The notes below the pieces were generated by a model. That model did no database searches, had not been told where the DNA came from, and saw only the letters and a list, made by a program, of their open reading frames with translations. This document shows positions 1 through 10,034 of a stretch of 64,000 nucleotides of DNA, one piece after another. Made by a program: the position numbers and the translations under genes. Location: contig OZ038488.1 of assembly GCA_964036315.1 (NCBI GenBank), positions 64,086,254 through 64,150,253 on the forward strand, given 5' to 3'. The stretch's first letter is position 1; every line of letters begins with the position of its first letter. The DNA is from Acanthosepion esculentum (lineage: Eukaryota > Mollusca > Cephalopoda > Sepiida > Sepiidae).

Positions 1-2424
1 TGTTGATCTTAATGTCAGTGTAGGCATTTACTAATTAAGAAGAAAGTTTATGATTTTAATACGCGTAGAAATTAGATTTTTAAATATATTTTTATTTTCA
101 AATCAATACTTACATTTATTCCTGGATAAATATTTACATACCAATTTCGAACATGTCCATGAGTAATTGTATCAGTAATAATATCCTGGTGCGGTTTGTT
201 ACCTTATTGGTGAACGCATGAGAAAAAAGATCGATGTGTGTGTGTAAAAAGCTTATTTTGCCCTCACTTTGGTATGAATAAAATAGCGATTGATTACATT
301 TTGACCAGTATTTTCAAACGTTATAAATTTGTAAAAGAAATGAGGATATTTCAAAGCAGAAAAATCTAGACCTGAAGAAGAAAAAAATGATTTTTTTTTT
401 TTAAATCAGTTCATCAAAATTACTTATCATCGCGTACAGGGCCGGCGCTTACACCACGAACCCCCTGATCTGGGTGGGGTCTCGTGTAGTTCTTTGTGAC
501 CCACGCTATCTTATCAACATTTGCTTCTTTTCTACCTACATTTATATGCGCTACAAATTAAACTAAGCACAACTGACTATTATTAAAGGATGAAAAATTA
601 TCGCGGTTTTTGATGTTATTCTGGTATCTTTCATTTTTTTTCGTCCAAATTCGTTTATTTAGTTATTTTACCACGGGTTAACCGCGATATTAAGTCTTCT
701 TCTACGTCCCGCCATCCGTCTGCCTAGCTCTTTGATCTGTAACTTTGTCTCCAAAAAGATACAATTAGGAAATTTGACGGCACAAGCTCCACCTACCCAC
801 TCGGTGAAAATAGCACTTACAATCTAATAGAAGAATTTCGGAATAAAAGCCGAATCATTTTTTGTTTTCTTTTTCTCTTTTTTTTATAATCTTTTTTGTT
901 TGGACGTTGCAAAAAAAAAGTTGCTATTGAAATTTGAAAAACGAGCTCATCGCAACCAAAATACAAATAAAAATATATAAAAATTATATTTTTATATTTT
1001 TTAAATTTTCTATAATTATTAATAACGTTTTATGATAATTTTAATAATAATAATTATCTAATAATATTTTTAATGATATATAAATTAATAATATACTGTA
1101 TTTTTAATGAAAAGATTACCTCGTAAATTAAATATAGTATTTATTAATTTATTTTTGAATTAAGATTGCTTAGATACGTAACATATTTTTTGAATTAGGA
1201 TTCACTAAAGAAACTTTTGGAATCCCAAATATTAGGTACCACCAACAATTCGCTAAAAAAATCAGTAAATATGAAAAAAAAAAACAATGTTTTCTTTTTA
1301 TTACAGTCGATATACTTTCTTAAAGAAACGTTCGTCAATCCTAAATATAATATAAAATTAGGTATCTCCACAGAAAGGAGTAAATGTAAGGTTTAAAATA
1401 AATTTTTTAAATTTTTTCTTGTAGCTTTTATTTTCATTTTTCATTTCAAGCTACTAATAGATTAAATTTAATATTTCCAATAAGCAAAATATTCCTTTAA
1501 AACACTTAATAAAAAACGAAAATATGAAAGAAAATTTCCTGTGATATTTTTCTTTTGCAGATGTGGCATCAAAGTTAAGAAATAAATTGAATAAAATATT
1601 TTGTAAAAAAAAATCAAATTAAAACTAAAACTTAAAATACAATATAAAATAACTTTTAAAAAATGTTTAAAAAAACACATTTGGTAAATAAATACTTTTC
1701 TTTGAAGTCTCTTGAACTTTACTTTTTCCAGCAATAAAACCTAATTTCTATGAATTCTTGCATTCAACTGGAAAAGCTTAGGGCCAAAATTTTCACGCCT
1801 ATGTGAGAAGTTCATACTTTGACGCCAATGCTTGGATTTTTATTTTCATGTTTTTTTGTTTTGTTTTTTGGGGGTTTTTTTTACATAGAAGTGAGAAAAA
1901 GAATGAGTTAATAGTGGAAGAAAGAATAAAGATATAAAATTTTAAAAGGGTGCGTGGAGAGAGACAATGCCATAAAATCAAAGCAAAGAGTAATAAAAAA
2001 AAGATTCTTGGATATTGGAATTGTCACATTTTCATTTCATTTCATAGTCACTGACAAATTGAAGTAAAACTTTTCCTTCCATCGAGCCTTTCCTTTAAAA
2101 ACTTTGACAACACTTCAGCATATAAAAAGTAAGAGGATGTTTAGTCAGTATATTTATTTTTCTACCTAGAGTTTAAATTTAAATAAAATAATATTATACT
2201 ATAAAAAGTAGGTACCGCCACAGATTCACTAACTGAGCATGCTGAAAATTATGAAAAAAAAATACCCCAAACTTAATTAAAGCATAGTTTTATTGTCAAA
2301 ATATTATTATTAAAGACCAAACGATTTTTCATTGTTAAAAATTAATTTTTTCATCCTTTATAACGTTGGAAATTTCTATTAAAAACCTTGTTTTTTGCGT
2401 CAGCGGGGAGACCAAAGATTAGTA
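1..2424. other. Gene-free AT-rich DNA
   Basis: No reading frame here has a recognisable domain. The short open frames are rich in F, L, I and K, as expected by chance in AT-rich DNA. There are scattered A and T runs. A somewhat GC-richer patch near 435-520 was not identified. Confidence 0.7.
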
Positions 2425-2506
2425 CAGTGTAACCCGGATATAAGAGAGTTGTCGGGACCGGAGAGTTCTCTTATATCCGGGTTGTTCTTATATCCGGGTT
2501 ACACTG
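2425..2506. mobile_element. pogo-like MITE, short form (82 bp)
   Basis: The sequence starts CAGTGTAACCCGGATATAAG and ends with the matching inverted terminus ...CCGGGTTACACTG, flanked on both sides by TA. The terminal inverted repeats fill nearly the whole element, so it can fold into one hairpin. A TA target duplication and CAG-type ends fit the pogo/Tigger group of Tc1-mariner transposons (family knowledge). There is no room for a transposase, so it is non-autonomous. Three more copies lie at 14021, 14534 and 16233. Confidence 0.8.
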
Positions 2507-4668
2507 TATAGGAAATTTTAAAATCTTTTTGCGGTGAAAAACACATTGGTTTGGAAAATTTGGCAAAAATCAAATGATTGTCGGATTTTAATGAAATTCC
2601 ATGATTTATTCATTCGAAATTTTATAAAATTAAGTGGGGTTAAACAGATGTAAAAAATATTTTCCCCAAGATTAAAAAAAAATCTCTAAAATAATCTAAA
2701 AAAAAAATCAGTTATATATAATTTTATGTAATTTCGTAGAGCTTAATGTTTAAATTATTTAAAAAGAGAATTCCTTGGAGAATATCATCCATTTCTTTTT
2801 GTAAAACAGAAATACCCGTTACTGAAAATCTGCTTTGAACCGTTACTTGCTTATACGAATAAGATAATATATAAGAATTGTTTTCATTTTTCATTTTAAT
2901 TATAATTTATAAAGTTTTAAATCTTTTAAAATTCTGTCTTACTTTGCAGAGGTGATAGCTATAGTAATTTTTAAAAACCAAAGTGCCTAAAATTCAATAA
3001 AATGGATATTTTTCTAAATTGTAAAGATTATTGAATAGTTTAAAATTATATTAAAAAGCGCTCATGTTATATTCCTCAAGTAATTTTTACTGATATACCC
3101 ACTGTAGAAAAAAAATAAACTTCTGTCTGTCAGTAAAGCTGTCAGTTAACCTGTCAAAGCGAAGGACAATGCTACACGCACACCTCGACAACTTATCGAC
3201 TTCAGTACGAACCCCAAAAGAGAAGGCTTTGAGGTCAGTTTTCTCTTATCTTTCTCCAATGGGGAAGGCTGGTCCACTCTTCTAACCACCAAAGAACTAA
3301 TTAAGAAGACTACCTGCTACAAAAAAGGAAAAGCTTCACTCTCTCCATGTCTTTCTCTGTATGTCAGTCTCTCTCTCTCTCTCTCTCTTTCCCTTTCTCT
3401 CTCTCTCTCTCTCTACGAACTCTGTCGCACAAGAAGGACACAATTTCTATTTATAAAAAAGAAAATAAACCTTCTGAAACAACGTTCGCTCAGCGTTCAT
3501 TGATTTTGAATTTAAAAAAAAAAGAACATTCTGCGCCAATCTCCACACCTTTACAAGCTTGTCTCGTAGAGATCAGTTTTATTATCCATTGAGTTCCATC
3601 CTCATTGAGTGTTTCACTAACATCAACTAACATCTGGGCAAGTTAAGCCTGCTAAAGAACTATAAGTTGCCTAACGCAGCGCAATGGTTAGCAGTTTTGT
3701 CAAGCCGACCAGTTCACGGTTCTAATAAACTTGATCTTAATTAGATATCCAATTAATTGTGCCAAATTAATCCAAAATCAACCATGATTTATACGAATTG
3801 AAAGGGAAAGGATCGGAGAAGGCATGAACCTGACTTGTTGGGTACATGAATGCCTCAAAGAACAAGTACTGGTAACCATTATTCCTTCCTGTCAATGATT
3901 GCAATTTTGGGGACCGAATGTACTCGATCAATCATTCCATTTGCCATTTGTCGGTGATGTGATGTCATCAGTCTGTAGAAGCTAACTATATTCGACAACA
4001 ATGAAAACAATTTTGATTCAAATTGAGTACCACGGTCGATGTCCGCGTGAATCGAATCTCCGAACCTAAATGCCCAGGTTTCAACGGAGTCCCTAACTAC
4101 AGCACTGTCTGTGATCTCACCTAGCCGACACGTCGTCTCTACCTTGTGGGTACTTCTTTAGATGCATGTGTCGTTATTAGGTTAGAGGGTGTCGTTATTT
4201 GAAGCCGAGAAAGCGTCAGCGTTGGCAAACAAAAACTAGATATGTTGACTCACTTGAGAAAATAGACAAAAAAAAAGAAAAAAGTGAAACGAAACGAGAT
4301 GGAACATTTTCGTGTAGAGAATATTTAAAGGATCGTTTCTGACAGAAAGTGCGAATTCCAGAAAAGAGTATCCCTGTAGAAAAAGTTGAATTCTGTTGGT
4401 GAATTGGAAAGTGAATGATGTGTATAGTCTAAGCCATGTCCAGTGACTTCACAGAGCGCTAATTTTAGCGTCCTATCCCGATCTCGTCCTGGAATGAAAG
4501 GGAGCTAGCCTCTTCAGATTTACAGCACGCATGCTCCAAATTTTTTCTACGCATGTCCAAAAGCTGAAAAAGGATTAACGTCGCTGGTAGGGTTATCAAC
4601 TCATGTGATTCTAGCGAAAAGTTCGTAAGGTCTGCTACATAAATACTCTCGCGTCCAGAATAATTAGG
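2507..4668. other. Gene-free DNA with a (TC)n tract
   Basis: No convincing coding sequence. A (TC)n microsatellite interrupted by a TTTCCC patch occupies about 3367-3414. The open frame around 3347-3592 is mainly the translation of that tract and is not taken as a gene. Confidence 0.65.
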
Positions 4669-5097
4669 TCTGTCTGTCTGTCTGTCTATATCATTCACTT
4701 CATATCTATTTTCATTATTTCATATCTATATATCTATTTTAATCGCTTCGTATCTATTTATCTATCTTCGCTTTTAAAAATATATCTTCTTCAATCTAAG
4801 TCTGTCTATCTCTGTCTATCTGATTCTCTCTCTCTCTCTCTCTCTCTCTCGCTCGCTCGATATTTTACTATATTTTTAAATCTTAAGAACCGCTTCCAAA
4901 CCAAGTGTACTTTACAATTAAACTATAAGAAGCCATTACAGCATTTCCTCGATTGTTCGTAAGTGAAATGAAGTAAAACTTTGACATCATCTGAACATTT
5001 TCCAATTATCTGAATTAAAACCATTCTAATATTTCATCTCATGCATTTTGAGAATTAAAAAAAAAATACTCAACATTTGTTAAAAACGCTTATCGCA
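4669..5097. repeat. Dispersed repeat with tetranucleotide head, copy 1
   Basis: It starts with (CTGT)n and TCTA-type repeats and a (TC)n run near 4823-4853. A unique body follows, containing the phrase CTATAAGAAGCCATTACAGC. The same order of motifs returns at about 13300-13757, with substitutions and one small insertion there. The two copies bracket the U2/LINE cluster in the same orientation. No open frame. Copy 2 is flanked by an 18-bp direct repeat, so the unit is probably a mobile repeat rather than half of a segmental duplication. Confidence 0.6.
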
Positions 5098-5406
5098 GCC
5101 GCTTTCGGCCGCTCACTAAAGGCGGTAGAGAACGGCATTTTTCAACCTTGACCTTTCCACCATGATCCCTGCACGCTTGTAATTTCGTTTGGAGATGAAC
5201 TGATTACTTCTTTCGTTCACGGTTGTTACGAACCTAATCGTAAATACACCTCCAAGCGTTTTTATACCGATAGTTCCACATAGAAATCTGCATTCAATTT
5301 TTAGTGAGATTCTTGACATTTCAGCAACGCCATTTTCTGTCGCGGGGAACTCCGAGCTTAACACAGCGACTCATCGCCTAATTCGTGGTCGGTTCTGACC
5401 GATCGG
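5098..5406. other. Flank upstream of U2-like sequence; possible old U2 promoter
   Basis: This 300-bp stretch is less AT-rich than what lies to its left and runs directly into the U2 5' end. If the U2 match marks a former U2 gene, its promoter with a proximal sequence element would lie here, about 50-60 bp upstream. I could not recognise such an element by eye. The open frame at 5116-5364 on the minus strand shows no known domain. Confidence 0.3.
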
Positions 5407-5430
5407 ATCGCTTCTCGGCCTTTAGGCTAA
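5407..5430 (+). pseudogene. U2 snRNA 5' end, nt 1-24, interrupted by element 1
   Basis: The sequence ATCGCTTCTCGGCC, then TTTAGGCTAA, matches the start of U2 snRNA at 23 of 24 positions. Only one T/A differs, at a position that varies between animals. After GGCTAA the match stops and LINE coding sequence begins. The continuation of U2 (AAGATCA...) reappears 3.8 kb downstream at 9237. A LINE has therefore been placed inside a U2 copy, between about U2 nt 22 and 25. Whether the U2 copy was a working gene before the insertion cannot be told. Confidence 0.85.
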
Positions 5431-6501
5431 AGTGTGGCAAACCTGGCCATATGGCCCCTGCGTGCCCGGGGAAGCCCACTTCGGACCGCCAATCGGAGGC
5501 AGTTAAGAGTGCCCCTGGTTCTGCCGATGCTCCAAGGTCTTCTGGACCGGCCGCCCCCTTGCCCACAGTAGGGGAAGGTGATTGGAAGGTTGTAGGCAAG
5601 GGAGGGCGGAGGGGAGGAACGCACCCCTCTGCAGCTGAGTCCGCCCCGAGTGAGAGTGGTCGGCGAATCAACGGAATCAGGGCTGATTCGGAAAGGGTGC
5701 TTCCCCAAGCTGCGCCAGCACCACCACAGACATCAGGAGCACCAGCACCAACACAGACACCAAAAACATCAGCACAGACACCAAAAACACCAACACCCAC
5801 ACAACCACAGACACCAAAAAGACCAGCACCACCACAGACACCAAAAAGACCAGCACCACTGCAGACACCAACACCATCCTCTTCCCCGTCTTCCCCGACC
5901 AAAGCAAAGACTCTGCCACCGTCTCCAAGAGCTCGCTCGACCTCCCCCGCAAAAGAGGGACACAACCCCGGTGCACAAGGGTGAAACCCCTACAAAAAGA
6001 GACTATGCTGCACCGAGGAAGAGACTGTTGAGTCCCACGGAGGATGTCGACGGCAAGAGGCGGAAGGCAAAAGCACCGTACAACACGGGGAAGAACGTCT
6101 GCCGGGTGACCGCCGAGAGCACGGAGAGGGCCAAGACGTTTGGCAGGAGGATTGCGGGTCTGAGAGGAGATCTTGAGGATCCCGCGAACTTCCCGAACGC
6201 CAAGATGGTCCTCACAGTCGTGCGAGTCGGTGCGGGTTCGCGGCAGGCGTGGGGCATGATCGAGGAGGCAAGGAAAAACGACACACAGTTAATCAATACG
6301 GACAGTGAACAAACTTCACAACTAAAGCAGTTCTGTTCTGGGAGGGTCCCTGTTTTGGCGCACCCATCCCTTTATAGGGCTCTAAAACTAACCTTTCCCT
6401 GGGATGTCGGTGGTATATCCCAAGACGGCTCCATCAACACTGAGATGGGCAATGGATCCATGGAAGAAGCCGTCGGCATCCCAACTCAGACGATGTTTTA
6501 A
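5431..6501 (+). pseudogene. Element 1 ORF1 remnant (nucleic-acid-binding protein)
   Basis: The reading frame opens at the second cysteine of a CCHC knuckle (KCGKPGHMAPACP), so the N-terminal RRM-like part and first cysteine are missing. A Pro/Thr-rich linker follows, built partly from tandem repeats of a 15-nt type (PQTPK/PTPTQ) at about 5731-5865. The C-terminal domain is in another frame (about 5950-6501), so at least one frameshift lies near 5900-5980. That domain has RVPVLAHPSLYRALKL and DVGGI, as in the array ORF1. Stop at 6499-6501. GTG at 5385 is not a plausible eukaryotic start and lies in U2 flank. Confidence 0.8.
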
Positions 6502-6534
6502 GGTGAGGCTCAACACTAAGGTAAGTGTCTCTCA

Positions 6535-8654
6535 ATGGCTCTTTGGTTAGCTACAGTGAATGGCCGAGGCCTGAGGTCGGAGTCTCGTAGAGCGAGACTT
6601 ACACGCGAGCTTCAGCGCCTCGGCGTGCATGTGTGTTGTGTGCAAGAAACCCATCTTATTGCCAGCGACTATGAAGATGTGCTGTCGAAGAGGTTCCGCC
6701 TCTACTCAGCATTTTTTGATAGCCGCTCCAGAGGGATCTCTTCGCTAGTCAGCAGGTCCTTGACGGCGACGTGTAACCTTGTGTTCTCGGATCCGGAGGG
6801 CAGGCTTTGCGTCCTGGATGTCACCATAAAAGGAAAGTCTCTTCGCTTCATCGGGGTTTATGCGCCCAACGGCCAGGCGGAGCGGGCTGCCCTTTTTCGG
6901 CGGATCGAGCCGTTCTTGACTACGTCTCGCCAAGTAGTTTTAGCGGGTGATTGGAACGCCGTCCTTGATCCCGACTTGGATCGTAGCGGGGAGAGATCGG
7001 GTACTTACAACCCAGATGTCAAACCATTTCGCGAATTTCTCGACAGATTTGATTTAGTCGATAAGTTCAGAAATGAGCATCCGCGGGAGGCAGCATGGAC
7101 TTGGACCAATAGGGGTGGCCCGGATACGGTAGTTCGTTCGAGCTATATCGATCGGGTTTTAGTGAGGAGAGTCGACGTAGGGCTCTTAGGGTGTCCAAGT
7201 TTCCATTCGATAGTTTTCTCGGACCATCGGCTCGTCCGGGTGCGAGTAAACTTAGATAAGCCTAAGCCTAGATTGAACAGTTACTGGAAGTTCAACACGT
7301 CTCTGCTCGAGTTGAAAGGTTTCCGTGACCAGTTAGTACTAACCATACAGAGGGAAATGACGGGGAGTGTGGTTGGGAATAAGTGGTGGGGCCATTTTAA
7401 GTCAGTCATCAGGTCGTTTGCAGCTGATTATAGTCGATGGCTCAACAAAGATAGATTAGCCGCGCAAACGGCAACTGAAGCTAGATTAGAGGGCGCCATC
7501 CAATCGGGAGATAGTGTGGAGGTCGCAGTAGCTAGGGCCGAGCTGGCCTCCTCGCTTATCAAGAATGACCAAGCTCTGGTAGTTAGGTCTAGACTAAAGA
7601 GAATGTCTGCCGAGGCGACGAACATGGCCGCTGAACTGCGGCAAGAGGAGTTGCGCAGCGCTTCGGGTCGATATCTCCCCAGTGTCACGACACCGGACGG
7701 ACGACAAGCGACCACAAACGGAGGCATCTGCAAGTCTGTTCGGGGCCAATCAGGCTAGACAGGACAAGCTGCAAACGGCTGGCCAAGACCCTCGCCAAAA
7801 CCTTGACATCTGCATTTAGCATAGTTAAGGGGCGGAAATTATCTATCCCATCCCCTCCGTTTTTCTTCTTGCATAACAACTTGATGACGCCCCTGGTGAA
7901 ACGTTGGGGTATATTCCCATTCTTCAGCCAGTGGTTAAACATCAGTGTCAGCATTTGCGCCGCCTCTTAGAGGTGAAGGATCGCCTCTCCGACACCGAGG
8001 CGTTGTCTCAGAAGGCGTTATATCGGGTTCTAGTTAGGGTGGGGGCTAAAGACAAACTCCGGGACGAGCTCGGTCTTACGAACGAGGAGTTTCGCTCCGT
8101 GGTGCCGTGGGCGCCCGGGTTGAAATGCCTCAAAAACGACGAGGCATCACTCACCTGGCAGGTGTTACGAGGGGCTCTCTGGGTCGGCAAGAAGCTTTAC
8201 GCAGCGGGACTGGTGGCCACGCCAATGTGCATGCGGTGATTGGGAGGAGTCCATTGCGCACGCCTTCCTTCACTGTAGTGTCGTACACCCGCTGTGTCGG
8301 CTGATTGAAGGCTACATGGTTCGCATCTTGGGTGGAAATTTCTTTGTCCTTGATGCCAGCACCGTTGGTTCCAATGTGGTGTCGCCAATGTCAAAGGACC
8401 AGCAGTATGTACTCTTGTGTTTGCTTGGCATCATGCGAATGGTTGTGTGGACGACGCGACAGAAGGAATTTCACGGAGACGAGAAGTTCTCCTCTTCTCA
8501 ACTGGTCGCTTTCTTTAAGCATCAGCTTAAAGTCAAGATCAGGGTGGAAAAGGTGCGTCTCTCTTCGCTGAAATTCGGCAAATGTTGGGTGAGAGTTTCG
8601 CAATTGGTGCGTGTGAGAGAAGCTGACCATGAGTGGTTGTTAGACGCAACTTAG
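6535..8654 (+). pseudogene. Element 1 ORF2 remnant (endonuclease / reverse transcriptase)
   Basis: ATG at 6535 starts about 400 intact residues of APE endonuclease and the following spacer: VNGRGL, QETH, VYAPN, GDWNAVLDPDLDR, SYIDRVLV and SDHRLV are all in place. At about 7730 the frame runs into an inverted fragment. Forward homology resumes near 7970 with the region after the RT (KDKLRDEL...SLTW). It continues in another frame through a finger-like IAHAFLHC and the C-terminal block (MVVWTTR, FKHQLKVKIR), stopping at 8652-8654. The palm of the RT, including the YADD region, is absent. The protein cannot be functional. Confidence 0.85.
7730..7967 (-). other. Inverted RT fragment inside element 1 ORF2
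   Basis: Read on the minus strand this stretch encodes part of the RT fingers: LMFNHWLKNGNIPQRF, GVIKLLCKKKNGGDG, NFRPLTMLNADVKVLA and LIGPEQTC. These align with about residues 477-550 of the array ORF2. Both flanks are forward LINE sequence, so about 240 bp flipped and adjacent RT sequence was lost. Breakpoints are approximate, to within 10 bp. Confidence 0.85.
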
Positions 8655-9236
8655 GAAAAAGGATTTTGAGCCACCGCTTGAAACCTCAGTCACCCCAGAC
8701 TTGATTAAGGTTAAGATAAGCGATTGACCAACTATGTCAGAACTAGCTAGAGAATGCAAGTGCTTAGGCCCCCTTATTTGTCCCACATGTATTTTATTAC
8801 CCCATCCCCTCCCAACCTTTTTAGGTGACAGATGTTCTTGTTCTCTGGAGTGATCAGATATGACCAATGTCTGACATTTCTACCCAGTTAACCAGGATTT
8901 CTGCCGCATTTTCACCATTGGGCGGGACCCGATACTAACACATATTTATTTTGCAGGTTTCATTTGTATATATTCATTGTATCCCCCGCCCTGTTTTTCT
9001 GTGAATAAAATTTCATATTAGCGTTCTAGTGGAATACTTGAGGTATTTCGGTAATTGTGGAGCGTGAGTTTTTGTTGCAAATGTGGTATTATGGTGAAAG
9101 GATTATTGTCAGTACGATTGGGTCCATGAGAGCGACGAGCTAGTTATGAGTTAAGACTAAAGAAGACCACTCCTTTTCCCCCTCCCCCAACTTCGCCCTT
9201 GTGGCATATTTTGTTATTTTATAACGAATAAATATT
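8655..9236 (+). other. Element 1 3' UTR
   Basis: The last 250 bp follow the same order of motifs as the array 3' UTR: TGTGGTATTATGGTG, a GTTAAGAC block, CCCTCCCC, CTTGTGGCA, then a terminal hairpin and AATAAAT. The hairpin is at 9210-9228: an 8-bp stem with a TTT loop. The last base before U2 resumes is 9236. Confidence 0.75.
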
Positions 9237-9304
9237 AAGATCACGGTGTAGTATCTGTTCTGAGATTACTCGCTGGACGAGCGCCTTTTGGCTGAGATTC
9301 GATC
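9237..9304 (+). pseudogene. U2 snRNA fragments downstream of element 1
   Basis: 9237-9261 reads AAGATCACGGTGTAGTATCTGTTCT, here split as AAGATCA, CG and GTGTAGTATCTGTTCT. It matches U2 from nt 23 to about 47 with one extra base and one change. This is the 3' half of the target interrupted by element 1. A second, weaker U2-like piece at 9281-9304 (GCGCCTTTTGGCTGAGATTC) resembles U2 nt 11-28 and precedes the next LINE remnant. Confidence 0.7.
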
Positions 9305-9563
9305 ACTGATACAGGCCGGTCACAGGGATTCGTCCCTGCGCTGGTAGTATCACGGCTATGTCTAGCTTTGACCAGCTCTGACCATCTTGGACAAGCTAAG
9401 ACCAGCTAAGACTAGCTATGACCAGCTAAGACCAGCTTGGACAAGCTATGACCAGCAAAGACCAGCGACCTGAGTGGAAACACTCGGGTCAAACCCCCCT
9501 CCCTTCCCACGTTAAACCGGCCTTGTGTCACAACCTGACCGTGTGGGATGTCAAGTAAATCCA
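9305..9563 (+). mobile_element. 3' remnant of a third related LINE
   Basis: The order AAGACCAGC, CCCCCCTCCC, GGCCTTGTGTCACAA, then AAGTAAATCC repeats the order at the 3' end of the array element (AAGACCAGC, CCCCTCCCC, GGCCTTGTGCCACAA, AAATAAATCC). I read it as the 3' UTR tail of another relative. It is unusual in holding ten decamer repeats and two strong hairpins with stable tetraloops. These are CAGGGA-TTCG-TCCCTG at 9323-9338 and a 10-bp stem capped by GAAA at 9467-9490 (GACCTGAGTG with CACTCGGGTC). U2-like sequence lies on both sides. The left boundary is uncertain. Confidence 0.55.
9366..9465 (+). repeat. Ten tandem 10-bp repeats, consensus CTAAGACCAG
   Basis: Exactly ten units in register, with variants CTTTGACCAG, CTCTGACCAT, CTTGGACAAG, CTATGACCAG and CAAAGACCAG. 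A related phrase, GGACCAGCTATAAGCTAAG, is in the 5' UTR of every array unit, and AAGACCAGC is in the array 3' UTR. Confidence 0.9.
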
Positions 9564-9602
9564 CGGCCTTTTGGCTAAGATCAAAATGTAGTATCTGTTC
9601 TT
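9564..9602 (+). pseudogene. U2 snRNA fragment, nt 10-48, uninterrupted
   Basis: CGGCCTTTTGGCTAAGATCA then AAATGTAGTATCTGTTCTT matches U2 nt 10-48 almost without change and runs straight across the site where element 1 is inserted. A following TTGGAATCAGGC resembles a later part of U2 (TTTGGAATCAGAC type), suggesting a U2 copy with an internal deletion. It lies directly before the 5' UTR of element 2. Confidence 0.8.
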
Positions 9603-10018
9603 GGAATCAGGCATTTTTGGCTGGAGTTGACTACACCAAGGTATTGTAAAAGTTATTCTATACAATTGGACGTTGTTTTTGAAAGTTCGGGGGAAGAAAA
9701 AAAGTGAACTGTTAGATTTCCCTTTTTGAACTGTTAGATTTTCCTTTTTGTTCGCAAACCGTTTTCCCTTCTTCTTAACCTTTTGTTGAATATTTTTTAC
9801 TTTATTTGTGCATTCTTTTTTGTTTAATTTCTTCTACCCTCTCCCCGTGTTTTTTACTTTTGTTGATTTTAACTCAGTTTTTGTTCCACGTGCATAACAT
9901 TTTATTTATTTTCTTTGTCTCCTTTTCCTTGTTTGTTTTTGGCTTTTGTTTTATTTCGTAATTTGAAAAAATATATATATATACATATCGGACAAAAACT
10001 TTGAATAGTGAGCCGTCG

Positions 10019-10034
10019 TGGGGAGAAATCCCCA
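10019..10034 (+). promoter_or_regulatory. Hairpin at the ORF1 start codon, element 2
   Basis: TGGGGA, loop GAAA, TCCCCA form a 6-bp stem whose last base is the A of the ORF1 ATG (10034-10036). The array element has a different sequence but a hairpin in the same place (27079-27095). A conserved TAGT(C/G)AGCCG precedes both. Confidence 0.6.

Larger units (their letters stand above)
5431..9236 (+). mobile_element. Element 1: 5'-truncated Tx1-like LINE inserted in U2
   Basis: A relative of the array element, clearly diverged in protein sequence, but with the same layout: ORF1 with zinc knuckle and conserved C-terminus, ORF2 with endonuclease, reverse transcriptase and C-terminal finger, then a 3' UTR. 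The 5' truncation falls inside the zinc knuckle. The 3' end (GAATAAATATT) directly abuts U2 AAGATCA. Target loss or duplication is at most about 2 nt. The copy is dead: ORF1 has a frameshift and ORF2 has an internal inversion with a deletion. U2 insertion is known for Keno elements of the Tx1 clade, so a Keno-like lineage is the working label. Confidence 0.85.

Noticed and set aside
3347..3592. Possible small protein with Ser/Leu repeats
   Set aside because: Most of it is a translated TC microsatellite.
5378..5976. Long minus- and plus-strand frames rich in Gly/Val/Cys or His/Gln
   Set aside because: Alternative-frame translations of the ORF1 linker repeat of element 1.
9333..9362. Similarity to the 5' end of U4 snRNA (TGCGCTGGTAGTATCACGGC)
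   Set aside because: The match needs several gaps and is short; it could be chance next to the UUCG hairpin. A covariance-model search would decide.
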